DNA from: Silurus meridionalis
Taxonomy: Eukaryota; Chordata; Actinopteri; Siluriformes; Siluridae
Direction of reading: 5' to 3'
DNA: 64,000 nt
Assembly (NCBI RefSeq): GCF_014805685.1
Contig: NC_060887.1
Span: forward strand, 31,980,463 to 32,044,462
In this document: positions 42,829-55,169 of the stretch, one piece after another
Position numbering within the stretch: position 1 is the stretch's first letter
Layout: every line of letters begins with the position of its first letter
Program-made: the position numbers and the translations under genes
The notes under the pieces: generated by a model
The model's input: the letters and a program-made list of their open reading frames with translations, nothing else
Database searches by the model: none
Told to the model about the DNA's origin: nothing

Positions 42829-42886
<58 letters not shown>
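42829..42886. repeat. (GT)n microsatellite
   Basis: About 29 uninterrupted GT units. Confidence 0.99.
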
Positions 42887-42887
<1 letters not shown>

Positions 42888-43331
42888 TGGGTACATCTTC
42901 TAGGGTTGCATTCCTTACGACGAAACAACAATGCACGCTTTCTAGTGAAAACCGAGATTCATGGAAAACACTGCAACATTAAATCATTCTCTTTAACAAG
43001 ATCCCTGCAGGATTTGGTCATTTTTAGTCTGCTTGCTCAGTAAAAAGATGCTGCTGGCTCCTGTTTCATTTGAAGGGTTTCAGATTCAATTAGCGCGGTA
43101 CACTTCTACAACCTCTGGCCTGCCCTGAGGGGCTACAGCTGTGCATGGGAGGATAGTCATTCCAAAAGCAGCAATCCCAGGAAAAGCGATGGACAACTAG
43201 CCGTTTCCAAGTGCCCTCACACTGAGTGAGAAAATGGAAATGATCTGGAGGGGCAACATGGCAAAAAAAAAAAACGACCCGTCACTCAAAATTCAAGCTC
43301 CATTCCGATGTTGATTTTTTTGAGCTCATTT

Positions 43332-43510
43332 GAACTCAAAGTTGATGTGTTAGAAGCAGAAAAAATGGTGCAACGATTTAAAAGGGTTATGGATGGCCTA
43401 AAATAATTGATACTGCTACTGTCTTCTTTGTCAGCAAAAGCAGGACAGACACAATATTATGTCAATGTTATGACTGATCAGTGGCCATAAAGTTATGCCT
43501 GATCAGTGTA
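43332..43510 (+). mobile_element. Tc1-like remnant, same family as 6957-7298
   Basis: It starts with sequence close to the 5' untranslated part of the family (CAAAGTTGATGTGTTAGAAG) and ends with CACAATATTATGTC, then GTTATGCCTGATCAGTGTA, the 3' terminus shared with the 7.3-kb copy. Almost the whole transposase gene is missing. Confidence 0.7.
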
Positions 43511-45508
43511 GATGTACAAGTGTGCTTACATGTGAGCCGATTGTAAACGCTCAGATGAGCAAAAGACAGTGTTTTTCGATTGCAGCAGCAGATCTCAGGT
43601 AGCAAATCTACAGCATCCAGGTGAAATTATACACTGGAGCGAGGGTGACACTGGGACGTGAACTGTTTTCAATCTTTTCAAAGTGAAGACCTTTAAGGTG
43701 TCCCTCTAGGTCCATTCACAAGGACAGGAGGTGTGTGAAGAAGCTGAAGTGAAAGATGGAGCAGACAGATCCAGAGGGTGAGCAGTAGACACGTGTCAGA
43801 AATTGCTCTCCTGGTCACACTTATAGTCCCCGCTTTATGTTCGTGCCGTATATTTGCATTCAGTCTGGTCGAATGTTTATCTATTGAGGTCCCTGTTGGG
43901 TCTGGTGAAACATATCTGGTAAAGATAGATAAAGCCAGATATATTGGCTTCACTATGGATATACTGCTTTCTCTAAGACTTCTGAGAAACACCTCCACAC
44001 TGACCTCGAGGAATTTGTTAAAGCAGATTCAATATTTACATTTTTTTCTTTTAATCATTTCAACAGATTATTTTACACATTTTTTGTACTGAGAACTTCT
44101 ATGCAATATCTATGCAGGAGAAAGTAAACACTTCAAAAGCAGTTCAATATCTCCCCTCACACCATCGAAAGAACAAAGCAATATTCCTCTGCTGCTCTTT
44201 TGATATTTTCTTTTCTTTTTGTACTTTTTTATTGTATTTGCTGAACCTGGACATTCACCATGAGACCAAAATAATAAAAAAATCTAAAGATTAGAATACA
44301 GATATGCAGTGAAAGAGAAAGTTCTACACATCACATCTATTCGGTAAATGAAGGAAGAATGCTAATTCGGAATGGTCCCTGATGATAGGCTTTTCCTGAT
44401 TAAACTGTGCTCATGTGTGCAAAGCTCGGCTAATTCAAACGGACGTGTGCGTGCTAATGACAAGAGTGGCATGAAAACAGAGTGTTAGCTTTGTATTGAA
44501 GCTTTCCACTTGAATGTACATGAAGGAGCTCAGAGCAGACAACGTTTCAGGATATATAGGACAAATCTGGAACAAAAAGGCTCAAGGGGCTATTAGCTGC
44601 TGCTCTGAGAATAACAAAGATGCTCCCCGTACTCTTTCTCTCACCCTGCTCCAGTCTGTCTCTCCTCAGGCGGTCGGGCTTGCTGTCACTCTTACTCGAG
44701 GTGAGATGTGATGGCTATCAGACTGGTTGCTTATTTAGAGGTCATATAAAGGTGGTAATAGTAGGGAGGCTTGTTGTTCCAGCACTTCTAATTACACCTT
44801 ATTAACTGTGAACACAAACTCTAGTCATAGAGGGACATCTTCCCTGGAAGGCAGTGATGCCCAGACCACATGTGTGATATGTACCGAGTGCTTCTTCTCT
44901 GCTCCCTCCTCCTTGTGCCCTAGTTCACTTCACTGCACTCATTTATGTCCCCTACTCCCTCATTCTCTATCTCCTCAAGCATCCCCTTCACTCATCAAAC
45001 CCGACCCATCATGCACTGCTCCAGGAGCTTTGCAAAGAATGACACACATGCGTGCACAGTGGAAAATGTAATGGGTAGCAGGGTGGGCAGTCAGTCATAC
45101 AGAAGATAAACAACACCTAATTACCTCTGGAAATGGAGGCTTTTGCCTCACTGGCTGGGGAGGAGATGGCTTTATGTGACTCCACTGAGCAGGCTAAGAT
45201 GCTGGCTAGGCCTGAGGTGGGTCGGATCTCAAAACACACAAACGTTCTCAGGACAAATACAATGTGCCTTACCATCAACCACATTTATATTAATCTTAAT
45301 GCAGATATTCCTGATCCATCCAATGATGTCTGCATGCTAACTGACATTAGATGTCTACAAGATTCTGTTGTTAAGTGGAAAAACACTGAGTTTTATATCC
45401 ATATGCAAAGGTCCTAACAATGACTAATATTCTGGAATAATATCGTGTCGGCAGAAGTACGGCAAATAAAGCAAATTCCAGGATCAAATTAGCACTGTAT
45501 TGCAAATA

Positions 45509-45510
<2 letters not shown>

Positions 45511-45585
<75 letters not shown>
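45511..45585. repeat. (CTAT)n microsatellite
   Basis: About 19 uninterrupted copies of the 4-bp unit. Confidence 0.99.
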
Positions 45586-46030
45586 GGCTAGTTTAAAAAG
45601 CTAACAACGAGCAGGGCAGAAGGCAACACGAAGTCTGGGGTTAACGTGGGTGAGACTGTGGGAGTCAGTGATGTAAACATGACTGAGAACAGAGACATTC
45701 CTGATCACTTGATCATCATCTTTTCTCTGGTGGATGTTCAGCCTGGATACATTCATTAGATAACATTTTGTATTATTTATATTAATATATTAATATAATG
45801 TGAGGTACAGTTACCAGCGTGACACTAAAACAGGTAGTAGTAATAACTACTTTTTACTTAAGTACATGTCAGAGCCCAAACATCTTTACTTTAACTTGAG
45901 TAAAAAAGTGTAGTCAGAACTTCAACTTTTACCAGAGTCTTTTAAAACAAGAGTATCCGTACTTCTACTTGAGTGAAGGATGTGTGTACTTTTGCCATCT
46001 TTGTGATAATAGTGATTGCAGATTGAAGAT

Positions 46031-46194
46031 TGAAGTGGTAGTAATAGTATTCGTGATGGGGTGGTAGTAGTATTAGTAGTGGTGGTGGTAGCAGTAGAGT
46101 AGAAGTAGTAATGGAGGTAGTGTTGGTGGTAGTAGTAGTAGTAGTAGTAGTTGTAGTAGTAATACTAGTAGAAGTAGTAGTTGTGGTGGTGACA

Positions 46195-46225
<31 letters not shown>

Positions 46226-47690
46226 AAGTAGTAATGGTGTTAAAAGTAGTAGTGGTGGTAATAGTAATAATGGTGATGGTTGCAGTAGTAGTGGTGGTGG
46301 CAGTGGTGGTGGTAGTATAAGTTGTAATGGTGTTAAAAGTAGTGGTGGTAGTAGTAGTAGTAATAGTGATAGTTGCAGTAGTGGTGGTGGTGGTAGTAGT
46401 AATGGTGTACATAGTAGTGGTGGTAATAGTAGTAATGGTGATGGTTGCAGTAGTAGTGGTGGTGGCAGTGGTAGTGGTAGTATAAGTTGTAATGGTGTTA
46501 AAAGTAGTAGTGGTGGTAGTAGTAGTGGTGGTGGTAGTTGTAGTAGTAATGGTGTACATAGTAGTGGTGGTAATAGTAGTAATGGTTATGAATGCAGTAG
46601 TGGTGGTGGTGGTGGTGGTGGCAGTGGTGATGGTAGTATAAGTTGTAATGGTGTTAAAAGTAGTAGTGGTGGCAGTAGTAGTAGTAGTAATGGTGATGGT
46701 TGCAGCAGTGGTGGTGGTGGTGGTAGTAGTAGTAATAGTAGTAGTGGTGATGGTTGCAGTAGTAGTGGTGGTAATAGTAGTAATGGTGATGGTTGCAGCA
46801 GTGGTGGTGGTGGTGGTGGTAGTGGTGGTAGCAGTAGTAATGGTGATGGTGGTAATGGTGATAAAAGTAGTAGTGGTGGCAGTAGTAATGGTGTACATAG
46901 TAGTGGTGGTGGTGGTAATAATGGTGATAAAAGTAGTAGTGGTGGTAGTAGTAGTAATGGTGATGGTTGCAGTAGTGGTGGTGGTGGTGGTGGTAATGGT
47001 GTTAAAAGTAATAGTGGTGGTAGTAGTAGTAGTAATGGTGATGGTTGCAATAGTGGTGGTGGTGGTAGTAGTAGTGGTGGTAGTAGTAGTAGTAGTGGTG
47101 GTAGTAGTAGTAATGGTGATGGTGGTAATGGTGATAAAAGTAGTAGTGGTGGTAGTAGTAGTGGTGATGGTTGCAGTAGTGGTGGTGGTGGTGGTAATGG
47201 TGTTAAAAGTAGTAGTGGTGGTAGTAGTAGTAGTAATGGTGATGGTTGCAATAGTGGTGGTGGTGGTAGTAGTAATGGTGTTAAAAGTAGTAGTGGTGGT
47301 AGTAGTAGTAATGGTGATGGTTGCAGTGGTGGTGGTGGTGGTAATGGTGTTAAAAGTAATAGTGGTGGTAGTAGTAGTAATAGTAGTAGTGGTGATGGTT
47401 GCAATAGTGGTGGTGGCAGTAGTAATGGTGTTAAAAGTAGTAGTGGTGGTAGTAGTAGTAATGGTGATGGTTGCAGTAGTGGTAGTAATGGTGTTAAAAT
47501 TAGTAGTGGTGATGGTTGCAGTAGTGGTGGTGGTAGTAATGGTGTTAAAAGTAGTAGTTGTGGTGGTAGTAGTAATGGTGATTGTTGCAGTGGTTGCAGT
47601 AGTAGTGGTGGTGGTGATAGTAATTGTAGTGGTGGTAGTAGTAGTACTAGTAGTAATGGTGGTGGTGCTTTTGCTGGTGTTACCAACAAC
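46031..47690. repeat. 1.65-kb GGT/AGT/AAT trinucleotide array with higher-order units
   Basis: The plus strand is almost pure G, T and A in triplets (GTG, GTA, ATG), broken by recurrent islands GGTGTTAAAAGTAG and GATGGTTGCAGTAG that recur every 50-100 bp or so. Cytosine is nearly absent on the plus strand except in the TGCAG islands. Long frames stay open on both strands (poly-Val on plus; poly-Thr and Leu/Pro on minus), which is a composition effect and not evidence of genes. Confidence 0.97.
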
Positions 47691-48411
47691 AATAATCTAC
47701 ATCATTATTACCATATCACGTCTCTGACTTGAAGTTATTGTGTACTATACTGATGTTACTCCATCACACTTGTATATTACATTAGTTAGGATTTTCTGCT
47801 CTATATTTCATCAGCTGTATTGATCTAACCCTAAACACATCCCTGTTTCTCCTCACACCACTCGTCCCCATTTAAAATTTAGATTGCTTTTTTCTGAAAC
47901 GCTATTCATCTCCCTCCATTTCCTCTTCATCTTTCTAAATCTCTGTGCCCATGCCGCTATGCACTCAATTTCTTTGTCCATCTCTCATCCTTGCTTTAGC
48001 CATTAAGCTCTCTCTGCCGTCCAATCAGTGTTCGCATTAAGCTCCGTGGTGAGAGCTCATCAGAGCATGTTTAGCCAGGCGTTTAGATGAGTTCAAATTG
48101 CAGTGTGTTGCCAACGCTGCAAAGCTCTCCTTGCACGGAAAGTGTGTGTATGTGTGTGTTTTATAGAAGGACTGAGCAGTGTATGTTTACCGTGTATGCC
48201 TGTCTGTCCCGAAATCATTATACGTCATACATGAGTGAACAAAAACACAAACAAAGAAATAACAATGATGGGGAGGAGTTACAGTGAGGACCAACAATCA
48301 GACCTCCTCCCCTATTAGGGGTGTGTGTGTGTGCGTGTGTGTGCGAGAGAGAGAGAGAGAGAGAGAGAGAAGTGATGAAGGAAAAGATGAAAGAAAGATT
48401 ATGAAATATAA

Positions 48412-48413
48412 TT

Positions 48414-48472
<59 letters not shown>

Positions 48473-48474
48473 AA
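48412..48474. repeat. (AAAG)n microsatellite
   Basis: About 16 copies, preceded at 48319-48371 by a GT run and a GA run. A purine-rich stretch follows to about 48660. Confidence 0.98.
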
Positions 48475-48839
48475 TATAAATAAAGGGAAAAATAGAAAAT
48501 AGAATAAAGTAAATAAATACTAGAAGGTAGAAAAGAAAGTAAGATATACATAAATACATTTATTTGTTTGTGTTTGTTTGTTTATTTAAAAAACTTTAGG
48601 AATGAAAGAAATGATTAAAAAGCTAGGAAAAGAATAGGAAAGAAGTGTGTACATTGTGGGGTGTGTGTGTGTCTCTCTCTCTCTCCCCGCCTCTCTTTCA
48701 TAAGTGGTACTGCCACTTGACTCTAATGAAGAGAGATGATGCAGAGGGAGAGGGGCCGAACCACCCACTGCCCCGGGGGGAGACTCTCACAACCTTTCAG
48801 CCAGGAGCAGCACAATCTTCAAACTCATTTCACCAAGAG

Positions 48840-48842
<3 letters not shown>

Positions 48843-48886
<44 letters not shown>

Positions 48887-48955
48887 GCACATTCATTTTC
48901 ATTTGATAATCAAACTCTCTCTAAAAGACAGACAGTACACATACAGAAATGTGTG

Positions 48956-49000
<45 letters not shown>
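48843..49000. repeat. Paired (CA)n and (TG)n microsatellites
   Basis: A CA run (48843-48885) and a TG run (48957-49000) flank about 70 bp of unique sequence in opposite orientation, so the two runs could pair as a hairpin. Confidence 0.95.
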
Positions 49001-49003
<3 letters not shown>

Positions 49004-49189
49004 AAGCACAGGCACGATTGTGCCTTTATAATTACTGACTTCCTTTGCTCCACAGGAAACTAACGAGAAGCAAAGCGCAAATTAGTGGCCTTGATAAGCG
49101 ACCTCTCCGAGTTCCTGAAACATGACCTGGAAACACTTGTCATCTTTATTGTTCGTTACAGCGCTATGCATGGTGCGCTGCTCAGCAAA

Positions 49190-49350
49190 CTAATCCCATT
49201 ACTCTAATCCGCCATGAAACAACTTACTGCACTGATAAGAGCACAGCTAATTTATCCCGCATTCAAATGAGCACCAAATCAAAATAATTAACAGCAGCCT
49301 GTGTTTAATTAGCTTGGCAGAGGCAGCGTTGAACGCGGCCTTAAACTGCC
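49190..49350. promoter_or_regulatory. Candidate intronic enhancer
   Basis: Repeat-free island between microsatellite and transposon sequence, with GATAAG, ATTCAAAT, AATAATTAAC and TTTAATTAGC words. Its survival as unique sequence amid repeats is suggestive but not proof. Confidence 0.2.
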
Positions 49351-49470
49351 ATGGCCTAAAGCAGAGGACACGCATTTAGACTATAGAACAAGTTAGCATG
49401 TTGCCTAACAACCCGTCTAACTTTAGTCTAACTGTTCTCACACCTGTCCTTCGGCTGTGTTGAAGGTCAC

Positions 49471-49473
<3 letters not shown>

Positions 49474-49540
<67 letters not shown>

Positions 49541-49578
49541 TACATATATACATACACACACACACACACACACACATA
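49474..49578. repeat. (TA)n/(CA)n compound microsatellite
   Basis: About 30 TA units pass through TACATA variants into a short CA run, immediately before the Tigger-like end. Confidence 0.97.
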
Positions 49579-49581
49579 TAT

Positions 49582-49990
49582 ACAGTGGAACCCACTTATC
49601 TCGACCTCGGTTAACTCGCCAACCCTATTAAGTCGACGTTTTTGAAGTGGAACCGCCAAATTCTCGCTTTGTCTAAGCATTTTTTAATCGGTTATGTCGA
49701 CTTTATGTCGCCGAACCCTGATATCTCGAGCACAAGGGGGGAAAAATTTGCCACTTAACGTCGGTTATCTCGGTGCAGCCGCAGAAGAACTCGCGAAAGT
49801 GGCGGAAAAATCAAGCCTTACAGATGCTACAGGTGTTGTATTGTATACTGGTGAATCTCTGCTGTTAGTAAGTGCACATATGCCTTTTGTTGTTAAATGT
49901 TATGCGATGAACGAAGGGGGCGTGGCAGGTGGATTCCTGACAGATAAACATGTACTGTATGTATTTTTATAGCATGCATGCCTTCATCAA
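49582..49990. mobile_element. Tigger/pogo-like DNA transposon end
   Basis: It starts CAGTGGAACCCACTTATCTC and repeats the theme CGGTTAACTCG / CGGTTATGTCG / CGGTTATCTCGG, resembling the CAGTGGAACC..GTTA termini of Tigger/pogo elements. The sequence to about 49990 is not recognisable as transposase. It sits between a TA microsatellite and the RTE LINE. The right boundary is a guess. Confidence 0.5.
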
Positions 49991-50094
49991 ACAAATCGCG
50001 GCAACGCTGTTGTGTAAAAAAAAGGGCATCCAGCATAAAACATGTGCCAGATAAAATAATGCGATCACCAATCAGACTTTCATACCGGATCAGT

Positions 50095-52454
50095 CAAGGC
50101 TCAGGTTACAAATGACCGCCACCAATGACTGAGAAAGGTAGATATGTTGTGTGTTTAGGAGACCAAGCGGAAAGGGAGTAAGGCCAGGAACATTGGAGAT
50201 GGGTTTAAACTGTTCTATCACGGTGTGGATGGAAAGAGAAATGGTGTTGGGGTGATTCTGAAGGAAGAGTACAGTAAGAGTACAGTGGAGGTGAAGATAG
50301 TTTCTGAAAGTTGAAAGGGCGATGTTAAATGTCATCAGTGCTTATGCTTCACAACTGTGAGATGGAAGAGGGGAAGATTCTGGAGCGAGTTAGATGAAGT
50401 GGTAGAAGGTGTACCAAGGAATGAACAATTAGTGATTGGGGCAGACTTTAATAGGCATGTAGGTGAAGGGAACAGAGGTGATAAGGAGGTGATGGGTAGG
50501 TATGGCTTTAGGGAGAGGAATGTGGAAGAGCAGATAGTGGTAAACTTTGCTAAAAGGATGGAAATGGCAGTGGTGATACTTATTTTAAGAAGAAGGAGAA
50601 GCATAGGGTGACGTATAAAAGTGGAGGAAGGTGCACACAGGTGGGGACACAGGTGGGCCTGAAAGAGATTGAAGTCTGGAAGGTGTTTGCAGGGGACAGT
50701 GTAGCTAGACAGCATCAGATGGTGGTCTGTAGGATGGTTTTGGAGGTGAAGAAGAAGAGGAGAGTGAGGACAAAGAAGAATAAAATGGTGGAAACTGAAG
50801 GAGGAAGACTGTAATGTGAGATTCAGGAAGGAGAAAAGGATTTGTTCAGATTGGCCAGGCAGAGGGACCGAGCTGGGAAGGAATAGAGCAATAAGTTAGA
50901 GCAATAAAGGATGGAGGTGGAAATGTGTTGACTAGAGAAGATGGAGGGTGTTGAGGATGTTGAGAAGATGGAGGGAGTACTGTGAGCAGCTGATAAATGA
51001 GAAAAATGAGAGAGAGAAGGTTTGATGATGTGGACATGATGAAACAGGAAGTGGATAGGATTAGTAAGGAGGAAGTGAGAGCAGCGATTTAGAGGATGAA
51101 GAGTGGAAAGTCTGTTGGACCAAATGACACACAGGTTGAAGCATGGAGATGTTTAGGAGAGATGGCAGTGGAGTTCTTAACAGGATTGTTTAACAGGATT
51201 CTGGAAGGTGAGAGGATGCCTGAGGAATGAAGAAGGAGTGTGCTGGTACCGATCTTTAAGAATAAGGGAGATGTGCAGACCTGCAGTAACTACAGGGGAA
51301 TTAAGTTGATCAGTCAAACTATGAAGTTATGGGAAAGAATAGTGGAAGCCAGGCTGAGAGAAGAGGTGACCATCTGTGAGCAACAGTATGGTTTCATGCC
51401 GAGGAAGAGCACCACAGATGCCTTATTTGCTTTGAGAATGTTGATAGAAAAGTATAGAGAAAGTCAGAAGGAGTTACATTGTGTGTTTGTGGATTTCGAG
51501 AAAGTGTACGACAGGGTGCCAAGAGAGGAATTGTGGTAATGAATGGTGGAACTTTGGTGTGGCAGAGAAGTATGTGAGGGTGGTGCAGGACATGTATGAG
51601 GACAGTGTGACAGTAGTGAAGTGTGCAGAAGGAACGACAGACTGGTTCATGGACAGGTTGACGACGAGGTCAGACAGGAATCTCCGTGGACTCTGATGTT
51701 TGGAGATGATATTGTGATTTGTGGTGAGAGTAGGGAGGTACCTGGAGAAGAAGAAGAACCTGGAGAGGTGGAGGTACACACTGAAGTGAAGGGGATTGAA
51801 AGTCAGTAGGAGTAAGACAGAGTACATGTGTTTGAATGAGAGGGAGGGTAGTGGAGTGGTGCAGTTGCAGACCTGGGGTCAACAGTGCAAAGTAATGGAG
51901 AGTGTGTTAGAGAAGTGAAGAAAAGAGTGCAGGCAGGGTGGAGTGGGTGGAGAAGAGTGATAGCGGGTGTGATTTGTGATAGAAGAGTATCTGTAAGAGT
52001 GAAAGGGAAAGTTTATAGGACTGCGGTGAGACCTGCGATGTTGTATGGTTTAGAGACAGTGGCATTGAGTAAAAGACAGGAGGTGGAGCTGCAGGTAGCA
52101 GAGCTGAAGATGCTGAGGTTTTCGTTGGGAGTGACGACGATGGACAGGATTAGAAATTAGTTTATTAGATGGACAGCGCATGTAGGACGCTTTGGAGACA
52201 AGGTGAGGGAGGCGAGATTGAGATGGTTTGGACATGTGCAGAGGAGGGACATGGGGTATATCAGTAGGAGAATGCTGAGGATGGAGCCACCAGAAAGTAG
52301 GAAAAGAGGAAGACCAACAAGGACGTTTATGGATGTGGTGAGGGAAGACATGCAGGTAGTTGGTTTGAAAGAGGCAGATGTAGAGGACAGGGGGGGTATG
52401 GAGACGGATGATCTGCTGTGGCGACCCCTAATGGGAGAAGCCTAAAGAAGAAGA
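50095..52454 (+). mobile_element. RTE-like non-LTR retrotransposon, 5'-truncated and frameshifted
   Basis: Reading across several frames, it carries the endonuclease (GDGFKLFYHGVDGKRNGVG; FWSELDEVVEGVPRNEQ; IGADFNRHVGEGNRGDKEVM) and reverse transcriptase (SNYRGIKLISQTMKLWERIV; EEVTICEQQYGFMPRKSTTD; VFVDFEKVYDRVPREELW; the catalytic FADD-like site appears as FGDDIV). A C-terminal tail follows (RPAMLYGLETVALSKRQE; VREARLRWFGHVQRRD). It ends at TGGCGACCCCTAATGGGAGA and an AAGAAGA tail, typical of a widespread fish RTE-like family. Stops and frameshifts make it inactive; single-base homopolymer indels account for some breaks. RTE is my best clade guess. The segment from 51218 is also part of the tandem duplication. 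Confidence 0.85.
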
Positions 52455-55169
52455 CTGTGTTTCTCTGAACACACCCACTGCTCATTAATATTCATGCAGA
52501 CCCCAAGGCTATAATACTTAATACTTTTAAAATAGCAATCGACATGTAAACATGGGGAACATGAACTTTGACAACTTTGCACCGTGTAATAACTAAAAAC
52601 ATAGGCCAAAGTCAGTGACGGCATAAATGTGTTGCTGATCTGAAACAGATCTGAAACTTTTGTGTTTGCACATCCGATTTCATTTTTCCCCCACATTTCT
52701 TAAAATGCAGAAATAGAAAGCCTGTTTTCAGCAGTTTTTACAATATAACCACTTTAGAGCGGTTTGTGCAGAATAACACTAAAGGAAAAAAAAGTAAAAG
52801 AAAAATAGGCATGTCTCCTCAGAGCTTCTGTGATGAGTCTGCACTAGTGAGGTTGATTTCAGGATAGAGGGATATAAAGGCTTTCTGGCTTTCTCACAAC
52901 CTCTAGTTGACAGACTTGCAGACTTCACACAAGTCATTGCTTGGCCTTGCATCATTTCCTCTCAAAGTTACCCAAGCTGGATCACAGGAGCTCTCAACTT
53001 CAAATCGAATCTGTGCATGTTTCCGAATATACATTATGTTTATGAGGAACATTGTGTACTTTTTATGGCTCCTGAATTTATATAAACATATACAAGACAA
53101 AAGTGTGTTCAGCTATGTTTCTCTGTCTCAGCCTCGGCTGTGCTGCAGAATAAATAAAACATACTTGCTTGTTATAAACCATGTGTTTAAACCGCCTGAG
53201 GAATGAAGAAGGAGTGTGCTGGTACCGATCTTTAAGAATAAGGAGATGTGCAGACCTGCAGTAACTACAGGGGAATTAAGTTGATCAGTCAAACTATGAA
53301 GTTATGGGAAAGAATAGTGGAAGCCAGGCTGAGAGAAGAGGTGACCATCTGTGAGCAACAGTATGGTTTCATGCCGAGGAAGAGCACCACAGATGCCTTA
53401 TTTGCTTTGAGAATGTTGATAGAAAAGTATAGAGAAAGTCAGAAGGAGTTACATTGTGTGTTTGTGGATTTCGAGAAAGTGTACGACAGGGTGCCAAGAG
53501 AGGAATTGTGGTAATGAATGGTGGAACTTTGGTGTGGCAGAGAAGTATGTGAGGGTGGTGCAGGACATGTATGAGGACAGTGTGACAGTAGTGAAGTGTG
53601 CAGAAGGAACGACAGACTGGTTCATGGACAGGTTGACGGACGAGGTCAGACAGGAATCTCCGTGGACTCTGATGTTTGGAGATGATATTGTGATTTGTGG
53701 TGAGAGTAGGGAGGTACCTGGAGAAGAAGAAGAACCTGGAGAGGTGGAGGTACACACTGAAGTGAAGGGGATTGAAAGTCAGTAGGAGTAAGACAGAGTA
53801 CATGTGTTTGAATGAGAGGGAGGGTAGTGGAGTGGTGCAGTTGCAGACCTGGGGTCAACAGTGCAAAGTAATGGAGAGTGTGTTAGAGAAGTGAAGAAAA
53901 GAGTGCAGGCAGGGTGGAGTGGGTGGAGAAGAGTGATAGCGGGTGTGATTTGTGATAGAAGAGTATCTGTAAGAGTGAAAGGAAAGTTTATAGGACTGCG
54001 GTGAGACCTGCGATGTTGTATGGTTTAGAGACAGTGGCATTGAGTAAAAGACAGGAGGTGGAGCTGCAGGTAGCAGAGCTGAAGATGCTGAGGTTTTCGT
54101 TGGGAGTGACGACGATGGACAGGATTAGAAATTAGTTTATTAGATGGACAGCGCATGTAGGACGCTTTGGAGACAAGGTGAGGGAGGCGAGATTGAGATG
54201 GTTTGGACATGTGCAGAGGAGGGACATGGGGTATATCAGTAGGAGAATGCTGAGGATGGAGCCACCAGAAAGTAGGAAAAGAGGAAGACCAACAAGGACG
54301 TTTATGGATGTGGTGAGGAAGACATGCAGGTAGTTGGTTTGAAAGAGGCAGATGTAGAGGACAGGGGGGGTATGGAGACGGATGATCTGCTGTGGCGACC
54401 CCTAATGGGAGAAGCCTAAAGAAGAAGACTGTGTTTCTCTGAACACACCCACTGCTCATTAATATTCATGCAGACCCCAAGGCTATAATACTTAATACTT
54501 TTAAAATAGCAATCGACATGTAAACATGGGGAACATGAACTTTGACAACTTTGCACCGTGTAATAACTAAAAACATAGGCCAAAGTCAGTGACGGCATAA
54601 ATGTGTTGCTGATCTGAAACAGATCTGAAACTTTTGTGTTTGCACATCCGATTTCATTTTTCCCCACATTTCTAAAATGCAGAAATAGAAAGCCTGTTTT
54701 CAGCAGTTTTTACAATATAACCACTTTAGAGCGGTTTGTGCAGAATAACACTAAAGGAAAAAAAAGTAAAAAGAAAAATAGGCATGTCTCCCTCAGAGCT
54801 TCTGTGATGAGTCTGCACTAGTGAGGTTGATTTCAGGATAGAGGGATATAAAGGCTTTCTGGCTTTCTCACAACCTCTAGTTGACAGACTTGCAGACTTC
54901 ACACAAGTCATTGCTTGGCCTTGCATCATTTCCTCTCAAAGTTACCCAAGCTGGATCACAGGAGCTCTCAACTTCAAATCGAATCTGTGCATGTTTCCGA
55001 ATATACATTATGTTTATGAGGAACATTGTGTACTTTTTTATGGCTCCTGAATTTATATAAACATATACAAGACAAAAAGTGTGTTCAGCTATGTTTCTCT
55101 GTCTCAGCCTCGGCTGTGCTGCAGAATAAATAAAACATACTTGCTTGTTATAAACCATGTGTTTAAACC
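51218..55169. repeat. 1,976-bp tandem duplication (two copies)
   Basis: Copies 51218-53193 and 53194-55169 are adjacent, equal in length and, by eye, free of substitutions. They differ by about ten one-base length changes, all in homopolymer runs (for example GGG/GG near 51268, CCCCC/CCCC near 52690, TTTTT/TTTTTT near 53060) that sum to zero. Each unit holds the RTE 3' half (about 1.24 kb) plus about 0.74 kb of its 3' flank. The junction has short homology (GCCTGAGG versus GCCTCAGG). Confidence 0.93.
53194..54428 (+). mobile_element. Second copy of the RTE 3' half, created by tandem duplication
   Basis: Equivalent to 51218-52454 of the first RTE copy. Its left end is joined to flanking host-type sequence rather than showing a target duplication, so it arose by duplication of the locus and not by a new insertion. 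Reverse transcriptase motifs are as in the first copy, with one frame break restored by a single G difference near 53639 (VDD versus TDEV). Confidence 0.85.

Noticed and set aside
46648..47727. Open frame of 359 codons, mostly valine, on the plus strand, and 318- and 368-codon Thr and Leu/Pro frames on the minus strand
   Set aside because: They are products of a stop-poor trinucleotide repeat. Long frames being open on both strands is expected from the composition, and none has splice or promoter context.
53369..53803. Minus-strand open frames across the RTE copies (also 51474-51827 and 54025-54459)
   Set aside because: They are antisense to the reverse transcriptase region and repeat identically in both duplicated copies. 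The recognisable motifs are all on the plus strand.
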